Assembly (NCBI GenBank): GCA_937907705.1
Contig: CALCVP010000063.1
Span: forward strand, 1 to 14,715
Length of the DNA: 14,715 nt
Direction: 5' to 3'
From: an uncultured Prevotella sp.
GTDB lineage: Bacteria; Bacteroidota; Bacteroidia; Bacteroidales; Bacteroidaceae
In this document: positions 8,627-14,715 of the stretch, piece after piece
Layout: every line of letters begins with the position of its first letter
Position numbering within the stretch: position 1 is the stretch's first letter
Translations under genes and position numbers: made by a program
Notes under the pieces: generated by a model
What the model saw: the letters and a program-made list of their open reading frames with translations, nothing else
Database searches by the model: none
What the model was told of the DNA's origin: nothing

Positions 8627-9121
8627 TTACGACAAGGGCACCGATGGCATGTCTACCGCCTCATCGGCAGCAACATGGCATGCACCGTTTAATTTGTTCA
8701 CCAATTCGCGCAGGGTAGCCTTTGGCACCTTCAAGGCAATGCTGCCGGCAGCACCATCACTCATTACCAGCTGCTGCTTGATCACACTGATATGGAAAAT
8801 ACGGCTTATATTGACCATATACTTTCTGCCCACTCTGAGCAGCCTACCCATACCTATTGCTGAAGCTTTGACAGCTTCTTCAACACGGGCCAACCCAAAA
8901 GGCAGAAGAAAATGTACACCTGCCGTATAATAAACATGTGTGTAGTGGTCATCGGCTTGAAAATAGACAATTTTTTCAAGGTCTATCAAGTAAAGTTCGC
9001 CATAGCCTCCCAAGCAGAGCCTATTGGCACGCAGATTAGATACAAAAAGTTTCTTAGGCATTAGTCTTTCGTTTTTATGGTATACATACTCATATTGCCG
9101 CATCAGGATATCTTCTGTCAT
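8627..9121 (-). CDS. Stand-alone LytTR-domain transcription regulator
   Basis: This 164-residue cytoplasmic protein is mainly one LytTR DNA-binding domain (about 43-145). Its hallmarks are IVYFQADDHYTHVY at 51-64 and a later LLRVGRKYMVNISRI stretch (94-108), where LytTR proteins usually have an R-x-H-R-S-hydrophobic-V-N pattern. There is no receiver domain and no membrane segment, so any input must come from another protein, a ligand or expression level. The acidic C-terminal tail (about 147-164) looks disordered. The start at 9121 is the longest option; Met7 and Met21 are alternatives, and Met21 would still keep the whole domain. The gene lies upstream of the giant gene on the same strand, and the direct repeats before both genes make it the likely regulator of that operon and of itself. 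Confidence 0.85.
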   Translation of the reverse strand: MTEDILMRQYEYVYHKNERLMPKKLFVSNLRANRLCLGGYGELYLIDLEKIVYFQADDHYTHVYYTAGVHFLLPFGLARVEEAVKASAIGMGRLLRVGRKYMVNISRIFHISVIKQQLVMSDGAAGSIALKVPKATLRELVNKLNGACHVAADEAVDMPSVPLS

Positions 9122-9129
9122 AATCTCTA

Positions 9130-9200
9130 TACTGATATTTTTTGCGCGATGTATCAGTACCTATATCCTCGCAAGCGTATATATAATCATGTATATAGGT
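9130..9200 (-). other. Two adjacent inverted repeats in the LytTR leader
   Basis: TACTGATA (9130-9137) pairs with TATCAGTA (9152-9159), and ACCTATAT (9159-9166) pairs with ATATAGGT (9193-9200). Both are 8-bp perfect stems lying end to end just upstream of the LytTR start codon. In RNA the first would end 8 nt before the start and could affect translation. The stems are A/T-rich and modest in stability. Confidence 0.4.
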
Positions 9201-9312
9201 TAGTTTAGTTGTGTTTGGCTTTAATGGTATGCTCTGCTCACTACTTTGCCCATTATTAAGTCAAAACAAAAAATGAACGTATCAGTTTGCAAAAGCATAA
9301 CTTTTCATTTTG

Positions 9313-9320
9313 CAAATATA
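9313..9320 (-). promoter_or_regulatory. -7 promoter box of the LytTR gene
   Basis: On the minus strand the box reads TATATTTGCA, an exact TAnnTTTG match. No TTTG element sits 19-21 bp upstream. Transcription would start near 9307 and give a leader of about 185 nt. The 9-bp repeats begin 41 bp upstream of the box. Confidence 0.6.
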
Positions 9321-9360
9321 ATGTAAAAATCCATAACTTCCTACTCCTGTAAATTAATAA

Positions 9361-9410
9361 TTTCGTGAACCACACATTTATTTTCGTGAATATACATATA
9401 CATACGTGAA
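9361..9410. promoter_or_regulatory. Three direct repeats, probable LytTR autoregulatory operator
   Basis: TTTCGTGAA is at 9361-9369 and 9382-9390, and ATACGTGAA is at 9402-9410. The start-to-start distances are 21 and 20 bp, about two helical turns, so all copies face the same side of the DNA. Two copies are identical to those before the giant gene. Confidence 0.65.
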
Positions 9411-9422
9411 TTATCGCCAAGC

Positions 9423-9510
9423 AAAAGCACTGCAATCACAGCACAAAAGCACTGCAATCGCAACACAAAAGCACTGCAATCGCAGCACGAAAACACTGCA
9501 ATCGCAATAA
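9423..9510. repeat. Four 22-bp tandem repeats
   Basis: Four head-to-tail copies lie at 9423-9444, 9445-9466, 9467-9488 and 9489-9510. The shared core is CACTGCAATC followed by GCA or ACA. Copies 1-3 differ at two positions at most; copy 4 is more divergent at its edges. Each unit has an imperfect dyad CTGC-AATC-GCAG. The 22-bp period equals about two helical turns. The array adjoins the LytTR repeats and lies about 230 bp before the tRNA promoter. It has no spacers and is not a CRISPR array. Confidence 0.9.
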
Positions 9511-9742
9511 TGCTACATAAACACCTGTCAACATCTACCGTTCACCTTTCCTTAAAATAAACATGATGCAACTTACAAAAACATGCTACTCAAAACCAAT
9601 TATCTTATTGCTGGCTGAATAACTGCTAACAAGTCAACACGCCACTTATACCAACGAGCATAGCCTTTATCTGCATTTTCAAGCCTGAAAACAGCGAAAA
9701 ACGACTTTTTTTGAAGAAAAATGCAAAAAAGTTTTGGAAAAA

Positions 9743-9775
9743 TTTGGAAGATAACAAAAAATACCCTATCTTTGC
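9743..9775 (+). promoter_or_regulatory. Promoter of the tRNA-Val gene
   Basis: A -33 TTTGG (9743-9747) and a -7 TATCTTTG (9767-9774) are 20 bp apart, a near-ideal Bacteroidetes housekeeping promoter. Transcription would start shortly before the mature tRNA at 9795. The stretch 9511-9742 between the repeat array and this promoter shows nothing that I can assign. Confidence 0.8.
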
Positions 9776-9794
9776 ACCCGCAATCAAGAAACAA

Positions 9795-9869
9795 GGGCGT
9801 TTAGCTCAGCTGGTTTAGAGCATCTGCCTTACAAGCAGAGGGTCGGCGGTTCGAATCCGTCAACGCCCA
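9795..9869 (+). tRNA. tRNA-Val (anticodon TAC)
   Basis: A full cloverleaf is visible. The acceptor stem GGGCGTT (9795-9801) pairs with AACGCCC (9862-9868) and is followed by discriminator A9869. The anticodon stem TCTGC/GCAGA (9823-9827 and 9835-9839) encloses the loop CTTACAA, with anticodon TAC at 9830-9832. The T arm is GGCGG, TTCGAAT, CCGTC (9845-9861), with one G-T pair. The sequence after the discriminator is CAA, so the CCA end is not encoded. It would read GUA and, with wobble or modification, other valine codons. Confidence 0.97.
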
Positions 9870-9874
9870 CAAGA

Positions 9875-9911
9875 AGAAAAGACTGATAACAATTTGTTAT
9901 CAGTCTTTTCT
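9875..9911 (+). terminator. Terminator after tRNA-Val
   Basis: A perfect 16-bp stem pairs 9875-9890 with 9896-9911 around the loop AATTT. The 3' arm contains TCTTTTCT and a T-rich stretch follows. It starts 6 nt after the tRNA. Because it is palindromic and A-rich on its 5' side, it may also stop the convergent kinase transcript. Confidence 0.9.
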
Positions 9912-10043
9912 CTTATTATAGGCTTTTCCACCAGCAACATTCTGCAGTTCACTTTTATCGGCTTAGTAGATTTATGTTTTTCCGCAAGTGTATGAGCATG
10001 TTCTTTCGAGCAGTGGAGAAAATACAAGTAAGCAATTAATGAA

Positions 10044-11312
10044 TTAGTATTCCTTTATATTGTCAAACTTTTGCCATGCTGATTGTCGGTATGTTTGCAA
10101 GCTACCTTTGGGAACATATATAACAGTATGTTTGAAATGAAATGGGTCAAATACCTGTGTGATGTTAGTGGGCCATAGCTGATTGCCTATCAGATAGGGC
10201 GTAGTAGACCTGAAATAGAGTCTGTGCAATTGTTTGCAGCCTTTGAAAGCTCCTTTCATTATATGCAGTTTGTTGACGGGGAAAGCTGCACTTCTTAGCT
10301 TATGATAATTTCTGAACGCATCAAATGTAATCTCATCTATCTTGTAGGTCATGCCTTCGTATGTTACGGTTGACGGTATTTCTACACAGGAATCTTTGTC
10401 ATAAGCACTTTTTATCGAAACAAGACCGCCACCCCACGATGTGCACCTTAAGTTTCCTACCTTAAAGTCGGCTACTATATCGTAAACTTGTCGTGGTCCA
10501 CTCCATTTATAATATGCTATACTTATTCCACCAAAGAGCAGAAATGCAACTGTAATCAGGCAGACTGCACGAAACCACTTGCGAGTGAGGGCAATGGCAT
10601 CTTTCAGAGCTTTTATATCTGCATAACGGCTGTTGATGCTTTTGTGGCAGTTTTCAATGATTTTGCGATACTTCCATCCCATGCCCATCAATGAGATGAT
10701 GGAACCTATACTGTAAATATCGTTGCGGCTGTCGGCCTTTCTGCTGCTTTCCTGTTCGGGCGATATGAAACCTTTTGTGCCGGCTGGTTGTTTGAAAATG
10801 GCATAACTGTCTGCATCGGCCAGTCCGAAGTCTATCAGCTTAATGTTTTGTCCATTTCTGGTAACCATGATGTTTTCCGGCTTTAAATCACGGTGTACCA
10901 CTTGCTTTTTATGGATATATTCAACTGCTTTAAGCAGTTGTTCTAATATTTGCCGTTTTTCTTTTTTGCTGTGCGGTATGTTGAGCCACTCTCCAAGTGT
11001 CAACCCATCTATATATTCCATGACAATGCACTTGCCGTAGCCTTCAACTTCTTCCAGTCCTTCTACAGTTACTATAGCAGGATAGTGTAGGGAAGAAAGT
11101 ATGTTGCATTCTTTTTGTAACAGCTCTTGATAAATGAAATTGTTGCGATATTTACTTTTGAGTCCTTTCAATATCCACCATTGACCGTTCTTTTTGGCCC
11201 GTAGAAGTATGTTGAAACCGTCTGTAGGTATCTCTGTAATCTCTTTAAAATCAGTAGAAATATCATTGGAATCTATGGGCAGAAAATCAGATGTCGGACT
11301 TTTATTTATCAT
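10044..11312 (-). CDS. Membrane Ser/Thr protein kinase with a BspA-like extracytoplasmic domain
   Basis: This 422-residue protein starts with a Hanks-type kinase domain (about 20-235). It has ATP-lysine K49 in WILKGL, alphaC glutamate E68, catalytic HRDLKPEN (140-147, D142), metal-binding DFG (161-163), an activation-segment end GTKGFISPE (178-186) and D198. The usual glycine-rich loop is not evident: the segment before K49 reads TDGFNILLRAKKNGQ. One membrane helix (about 247-267) leads to an outer part (270-422) with motifs typical of BspA/TpLRR leucine-rich repeats, such as VEIPSTVTYEGMTYKI, ITFDAF and AFKGCKQLHRLYF, and a closing IYVPKGSLQTYR. With the kinase domain inside, the repeats would face the periplasm and could sense a ligand. 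No phosphatase or substrate gene adjoins. The gene has its own -7 box and is probably monocistronic. The 132 bp between its stop and the tRNA terminator show no feature. Confidence 0.88.
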   Translation of the reverse strand: MINKSPTSDFLPIDSNDISTDFKEITEIPTDGFNILLRAKKNGQWWILKGLKSKYRNNFIYQELLQKECNILSSLHYPAIVTVEGLEEVEGYGKCIVMEYIDGLTLGEWLNIPHSKKEKRQILEQLLKAVEYIHKKQVVHRDLKPENIMVTRNGQNIKLIDFGLADADSYAIFKQPAGTKGFISPEQESSRKADSRNDIYSIGSIISLMGMGWKYRKIIENCHKSINSRYADIKALKDAIALTRKWFRAVCLITVAFLLFGGISIAYYKWSGPRQVYDIVADFKVGNLRCTSWGGGLVSIKSAYDKDSCVEIPSTVTYEGMTYKIDEITFDAFRNYHKLRSAAFPVNKLHIMKGAFKGCKQLHRLYFRSTTPYLIGNQLWPTNITQVFDPFHFKHTVIYVPKGSLQTYRQSAWQKFDNIKEY

Positions 11313-11379
11313 TATTGATACGTAATGTAGGTTTTGTAAAGATTAATAGAATATTTGTTTTTTGTAATGTAGCTTACTA

Positions 11380-11387
11380 CAAATTTA
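11380..11387 (-). promoter_or_regulatory. -7 promoter box of the kinase gene
   Basis: On the minus strand the box reads TAAATTTG, matching TAnnTTTG. The -33 side is weak (only TTTCG near 11409-11413). The leader would be about 60 nt. Confidence 0.45.
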
Positions 11388-11487
11388 CCAAAAAATATGG
11401 AAATGGAACGAAATGGAATGCGCAAAATCATGTAAAAAGTGTAATTTTGCACTCACAGCATGAAAACTATTAATATACATTCGTTGA

Positions 11488-11581
11488 TAATGCAAGTCTC
11501 GTTTACATGAAACTTGCATTACCAACATTTTTTATAATCTATAAAATGTGTGCACTTGTATGGATTTGAACATCTATACAA
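11488..11581. other. Two hairpins in the kinase-MFS intergenic region
   Basis: The 367 bp between the MFS stop and the kinase start hold no convincing gene. TAATGCAAGT (11488-11497) pairs perfectly with ACTTGCATTA (11512-11521), followed on the plus strand by ACATTTTTTAT. TTGTATGGAT (11556-11565) pairs with ATCTATACAA (11572-11581), with one G-U pair. The first looks like a plus-strand terminator, but no plus-strand gene reads into it. Confidence 0.4.
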
Positions 11582-11640
11582 ATTTGATATTCAACCTATA
11601 ATTATGCTGAATTTATTATCTATAAAGTATAGTATATGCA

Positions 11641-11670
11641 TGGCGAACAATTGTAAAATGCTGTTCGCCA
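11641..11670 (-). terminator. Hairpin after the tannase-MFS operon
   Basis: TGGCGAACA (11641-11649) pairs perfectly with TGTTCGCCA (11662-11670) across a 12-nt loop, 9 bp past the MFS stop codon. No long T-run follows on the minus strand, so it is a terminator or a 3' stabilising hairpin. Confidence 0.6.
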
Positions 11671-11679
11671 CACATATCT

Positions 11680-12858
11680 CTATAATGTACTTAATTTTTT
11701 AATGCGATTACACAACGGAAAGGTCAACATTATGCAAATAATGGTACCTGCCACCATGACACAACTCGAAGTAACTGCTATATTGCCCAATGCAACTATT
11801 GGGCTTGACACAGCACCCGCTACAAATCCTGAAGCGCCGAATATGGCACTTGCCGCACCTGCATTTTCCCGTTCAGCGTCAAGTGCTGTGGCAGTAAGAC
11901 CAGGTTGCATCAATCCGAAACTACTCATCAGATACATATAGAATACCATAACAACAACTAAAGGCATATGTGTCAAAAGGCATACGGCAAGTATACAGGC
12001 TGCCACCATGAAATGTGCAGAACCTTTTTTTAGACCCGTTGTTTCTTTCTTGAACCGTGGGGCAATGGCTGCTCCTATGCCTATCATAAGGGCATTGAGC
12101 GCAAAGCAAAGGCTGAACTCAAATGGTGTAAGACCATAAATTCTTTGAAGAATAAATGGTGAAGAAGCGATATATGCGAAGAAAGTGAGGAAGCATGCCA
12201 TTGCCGCCAATGTGCTAAGGGTGAAGCGTGGATTGTGAAACACACGGAACAGGTTTGCATATACTTGCAGGCAGCTTTTGTTTATACGCTTTTCTGAAGG
12301 CAGTGTCTCGGGCATGAACCAACTGCATACCATCAAAATGAGACCGATGGCGAGCAACAGACAGAACACTCCTTGCCAGGTTGTTATACCTGCCATGACT
12401 CCACCAATGACAGGTGCACAAACTGGTGCAATGCCATTGATTGAGCCAAGCAAAGCCATAAAGTTGGCAAGCTCTTTTCCGCTGAACATATCGGTTGCCA
12501 TACTTTTTGATATGACAATACCTCCTGCGCCAGCTATGCCCTGAAATATGCGCATCAAATTGAACACGTATATGTTGGGGGATATAATACATAATACCGA
12601 AGCAATGGCAAAGATGAACATTGAAGCCACAAGGATGCGTTTGCGACCGTACTTGTCAGTAAGTGGACCGATAAACACTTGTCCAGCTGCTAAACCTATC
12701 ATTCCTGTGGTCAAGCTCATTGAGGCAAGAGCTGGGGATGTGTGAAAAAACTCAGTCATCTCTGGAAGTGCAGGCAAATAGAAGTCGGTAACAAACGGTC
12801 CGAAGGCTGTCAGCATACCAAGCGTAGCAGGGATAAAAGCTCCTAATTTCTTTTTCAT
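11680..12858 (-). CDS. Bcr/CflA-type MFS multidrug efflux transporter
   Basis: This 392-residue inner-membrane protein has about 12 hydrophobic segments, the usual size for drug:H+ antiporters of the DHA1 group. Family marks are DFYLPALPEM (25-34), with the acidic residue in helix 1 typical of Bcr/CflA members. The MFS motif A, GPLTDKYGRKR (64-74), lies between helices 2 and 3, and RIFQGIAGAGG (103-113) lies in helix 4. The family exports drugs, dipeptides or metabolites with proton influx; the substrate here cannot be read from sequence. The gene starts 9 bp after the tannase-like gene ends, so the two are co-transcribed. Export of phenolic products of the upstream enzyme is possible but unproven. 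Confidence 0.9.
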   Translation of the reverse strand: MKKKLGAFIPATLGMLTAFGPFVTDFYLPALPEMTEFFHTSPALASMSLTTGMIGLAAGQVFIGPLTDKYGRKRILVASMFIFAIASVLCIISPNIYVFNLMRIFQGIAGAGGIVISKSMATDMFSGKELANFMALLGSINGIAPVCAPVIGGVMAGITTWQGVFCLLLAIGLILMVCSWFMPETLPSEKRINKSCLQVYANLFRVFHNPRFTLSTLAAMACFLTFFAYIASSPFILQRIYGLTPFEFSLCFALNALMIGIGAAIAPRFKKETTGLKKGSAHFMVAACILAVCLLTHMPLVVVMVFYMYLMSSFGLMQPGLTATALDAERENAGAASAIFGASGFVAGAVSSPIVALGNIAVTSSCVMVAGTIICIMLTFPLCNRIKKLSTL

Positions 12859-12867
12859 TTCATTATT

Positions 12868-14400
12868 TTATCTGCAAATGGAATGCATCCATGCGAACAA
12901 CTCATTTAAGGCATAGTCGCCAGAATGGGGGCGGTTCCATGGCAATTTGAAGTTTACGTCTTTACCCTTGTTCTCAAGTTTGGTTGCCAGATTTACGGGT
13001 ATTGGGAAAGACGTGTCACGGTCTATTGCCCCATGCCTGATATACCAGTGAGGAGCTATCGTAGATTCTTTTTCATCCATCATGCGCATAGGATTTAAAA
13101 GACGCACATTTTCGCTGATGGAAGAATTGATAGTATCTTTTTCCTTACAAGTGGCTTTGCGCAGGGCAAAGTCGGTAAAGTTCACTGCACTTCCTTTTTC
13201 GTTTCCAAACTCTTCATTCTCACCGCTTGCCTTCGAACCTGCCACACCCTTGCTGTCGAATGCCGGCACACCTTTTAGCGGCGTTGTGGTGGAAACATAG
13301 AGAAGATATTTGTCGAGGTCAATACCTGTAACATACTCTCCTTTCTGCTTGGCCATCACTTGCATGAAATCTTTTGGCATGTTCATAGGCTTGTCCTGTG
13401 GCATATTGGGGAGTTTGTTGCCTTTTTGAAGCTCTTTGCCTCCATTGATTGGGGCAACAAACTTTATGGCTGATGAGAAAGAAAAACCTATGCTGTCGGG
13501 AATGTCAGCACCTGCATCCTTTGCCTCCTGTACGCTGGCTATAAGCAATTGCTTGAGATAATCCTTATAGTTATCGGCATTAAGACTGGTGCCATCTGGT
13601 TTCTTTAAATTCAAACTATTGATATAGGCTGGAAATTGAGCTGCCAATTCCTCTGATACCAGTTCTTGTTCACTGGAAACACTGCGTGTTTTGTTGTTGG
13701 CAAATCCATAAAGCCATTCGTATGCCATATCTGCATGGTCGAGATCAACAATCGGGCAAAAACATACAGCCGCAAAGATATCGTCTTTTTCGTCTGCGGC
13801 ACCCATCGCCTTTAGCAATGGCTGGTAGGCAGGATTGTTTCCAGAAGTTCCTAACAGTGAAGACATTGCACCGCCTGCACTGGTGCCGTCTGTAATAATA
13901 CGTTCAGCATCGCCCGGCATATCCTTGTCAAAAAAACGAAGATAACGTATGGCAGCTTTCAAGTCGAGAAGACCCTTGGGAGCTCTGCCTGTATAAATGT
14001 TCTTGCCCTTCTTGCTGACGACAGAGTTTCTACCTCTTGCTCCAGGTATGGCTACTACAAAGCCTTCTGCCAGAGCTCTACCTGAAGCGTCTCCTTCGTC
14101 TATCATCCTTGGTTCAGCAGCCATGTATCCTCCCACGTAATTAGGCATGAAGATAGGAGTTTTCTGGGTTGCACCGTCAGGCACAAAAAAATTGAGATAC
14201 TGGTATGTGGAGTCTTCCACATGAGTGACATAATATAACTTTGTGTAAGCAGTATAGTTGACCTTCTTTCCTGTAGGAAGAACAACAGACCCCGCCACGC
14301 CTTTCGAAGCGTCAAACACAAGTTTAAGTGTTGGCTTCTCCGCTGCCCCGGCACACACAGAAAGTACCGAGACAAAGAATGCTACGAAAAACTTTTTCAT
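12868..14400 (-). CDS. Exported subtype B tannase-like esterase (alpha/beta hydrolase)
   Basis: This 510-residue protein has a signal peptide (1-19, AGA cut) and an alpha/beta-hydrolase fold. The nucleophile lies in GTSAGG (172-177, S174). D460 in HGAIDRDTS and H492 in PHSGDY complete the triad. Their 32-residue spacing equals that recalled for Lactobacillus plantarum tannase (D419, H451). D462 and K384 fall where that enzyme contacts the gallate group. Stretches such as PNYVGGYM (87-93 region), GARGRN, DLKAAIRYLR and CPIVDLDHADMAYEW are typical of subtype B tannases, which cleave gallate esters and tannins to gallic acid. Length also fits. Unlike many subtype B enzymes it is exported, probably to the periplasm or beyond. 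VLSVC near residue 16 is not a good lipobox. It is the first gene of an operon with the MFS exporter. Another aromatic-ester substrate is possible. Confidence 0.82.
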   Translation of the reverse strand: MKKFFVAFFVSVLSVCAGAAEKPTLKLVFDASKGVAGSVVLPTGKKVNYTAYTKLYYVTHVEDSTYQYLNFFVPDGATQKTPIFMPNYVGGYMAAEPRMIDEGDASGRALAEGFVVAIPGARGRNSVVSKKGKNIYTGRAPKGLLDLKAAIRYLRFFDKDMPGDAERIITDGTSAGGAMSSLLGTSGNNPAYQPLLKAMGAADEKDDIFAAVCFCPIVDLDHADMAYEWLYGFANNKTRSVSSEQELVSEELAAQFPAYINSLNLKKPDGTSLNADNYKDYLKQLLIASVQEAKDAGADIPDSIGFSFSSAIKFVAPINGGKELQKGNKLPNMPQDKPMNMPKDFMQVMAKQKGEYVTGIDLDKYLLYVSTTTPLKGVPAFDSKGVAGSKASGENEEFGNEKGSAVNFTDFALRKATCKEKDTINSSISENVRLLNPMRMMDEKESTIAPHWYIRHGAIDRDTSFPIPVNLATKLENKGKDVNFKLPWNRPHSGDYALNELFAWMHSICR

Positions 14401-14428
14401 TGCCTTTTTATAAATTAATTTAGCGGTG

Positions 14429-14459
14429 CAAAATTACTTCAAATCCAATAAACTGCAAA
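14429..14459 (-). promoter_or_regulatory. Promoter of the tannase-MFS operon
   Basis: On the minus strand a -33 TTTG (14456-14459) and a -7 TAATTTTG (14429-14436) are 19 bp apart, a near-ideal Bacteroidetes promoter. The start would lie about 20 nt before the ATG at 14400. Confidence 0.75.
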
Positions 14460-14489
14460 AAACTAACTTCTAACAAATGCAAAAAGACA

Positions 14490-14526
14490 TGTTTTGTGGA
14501 ATGGCTGTCAATCATCCCACAAAACA
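14490..14526. other. Inverted repeat upstream of the tannase gene
   Basis: TGTTTTGTGG (14490-14499) pairs perfectly with CCACAAAACA (14517-14526) across 17 nt. It lies beyond the -33 element of the tannase promoter. It could be a terminator for a leftward transcript or a regulatory dyad. No T-run follows on either strand. Confidence 0.4.
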
Positions 14527-14636
14527 GGTAATTTAAAATATCAAAAAAATAAAGTATATTTCCGATAGTGTTCACGTGCAGATGCTCATTTGCAAACCTG
14601 AAAACGACTTACCCGATAACCCCCGGGGGAAGATAC

Positions 14637-14665
14637 TTTGGTTCTACAGAAAATTTATATCTTTG
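14637..14665 (+). promoter_or_regulatory. Possible promoter of the right-edge gene
   Basis: TTTG (14637-14640) and TATCTTTG (14658-14665) are 17 bp apart, slightly close for the consensus. The -7 box ends only 4 bp before the ATG at 14670, so the transcript would be leaderless or nearly so. Confidence 0.4.
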
Positions 14666-14669
14666 TGCC

Positions 14670-14715
14670 ATGAATAATCAAGGCCTATTAGCATTGGCAC
14701 AGTTAATTCTGCCAT
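14670..14715 (+). CDS. Start of a plus-strand gene, possibly a transposase (cut by window edge)
   Basis: Fifteen codons are visible from ATG at 14670, with residues beginning MNNQGLLALAQLILP. The pattern L-L-x-L-A-x-L-x-L-P near the N-terminus recalls the short N-terminal protein of ISAon1-type insertion sequences of Bacteroidetes, but 15 residues cannot prove this. The strand and start are supported by the TATCTTTG box just upstream. The gene continues beyond the window. Confidence 0.35.
   Translation, partial: MNNQGLLALAQLILP

Noticed and set aside
9423..9510. CRISPR array
   Set aside because: The 22-bp units are directly adjacent with no unique spacers and no cas genes nearby.
9600..9794. 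A 64-codon minus-strand frame next to the tRNA
   Set aside because: It overlaps the tRNA promoter on the other strand and has an atypical Cys/Phe-rich composition; probably chance.
9795..9911. tRNA used as integration site for a mobile island
   Set aside because: No second copy of the tRNA 3' end and no integrase were seen in the window.
11291..11473. A 60-codon plus-strand frame overlapping the kinase start
   Set aside because: It overlaps the kinase start codon and promoter on the opposite strand and shows no protein features.

Overview
The window looks like chromosomal DNA of a Bacteroidales bacterium, most likely Prevotella or a close relative. The reasons are moderate G+C, promoters of the Bacteroidetes type (TAnnTTTG near -7), start codons without Shine-Dalgarno sequences, C-terminal tails resembling type IX secretion sorting domains, BspA-like leucine-rich repeats, and a tRNA gene without an encoded CCA end. 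Species assignment is inference.

Layout. A small exported heavy-metal-binding (HMA) protein lies at 103-432 (+), followed by a terminator. On the minus strand, read right to left, comes what I consider the main locus of the window: a stand-alone LytTR-type DNA-binding regulator (9121-8627), then a 2139-residue exported protein (8296-1877), then a 374-residue exported protein with two cohesin-like modules (1758-634). The giant protein has an N-terminal beta domain, about 1740 residues of degenerate Ala/Lys/Glu-rich helical repeats, a dockerin-like Ca-binding module, one cohesin-like module and a sorting tail. Its cohesin-like module shares a distinctive motif with both modules of the 374-residue protein.

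Regulation of this locus can be read from the DNA. The 9-mer TTTCGTGAA occurs as direct repeats 21 bp apart upstream of the giant gene (8547, 8568). It occurs again upstream of the LytTR gene (9361, 9382, with a variant at 9402). In both cases the repeats start 40-41 bp beyond a TATATTTG -7 box that lacks a clear -33 element. Nine-bp repeats separated by 12 bp are the known binding geometry of LytTR proteins, so I infer that the regulator activates itself and the giant surface-protein operon. Four 22-bp tandem repeats (9423-9510) adjoin the autoregulatory sites.

Next are a tRNA-Val(TAC) gene with its promoter and terminator (9743-9911), and a membrane Ser/Thr protein kinase whose extracytoplasmic part resembles BspA-type leucine-rich repeats (11312-10044, minus). 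A two-gene minus-strand operon follows, encoding a subtype B tannase-like esterase (14400-12868) and a Bcr/CflA-type MFS exporter (12858-11680). The window ends in the first codons of a plus-strand gene (14670 onward) that may be an insertion-sequence transposase.

Working picture, inferred: a LytTR switch controls production of a very long cell-surface stalk or fibre and its cohesin-bearing partner. The dockerin and cohesin modules could join subunits to one another or to the partner. The other genes appear to be independent units (metal binding, signalling, hydrolysis of gallate esters and export).
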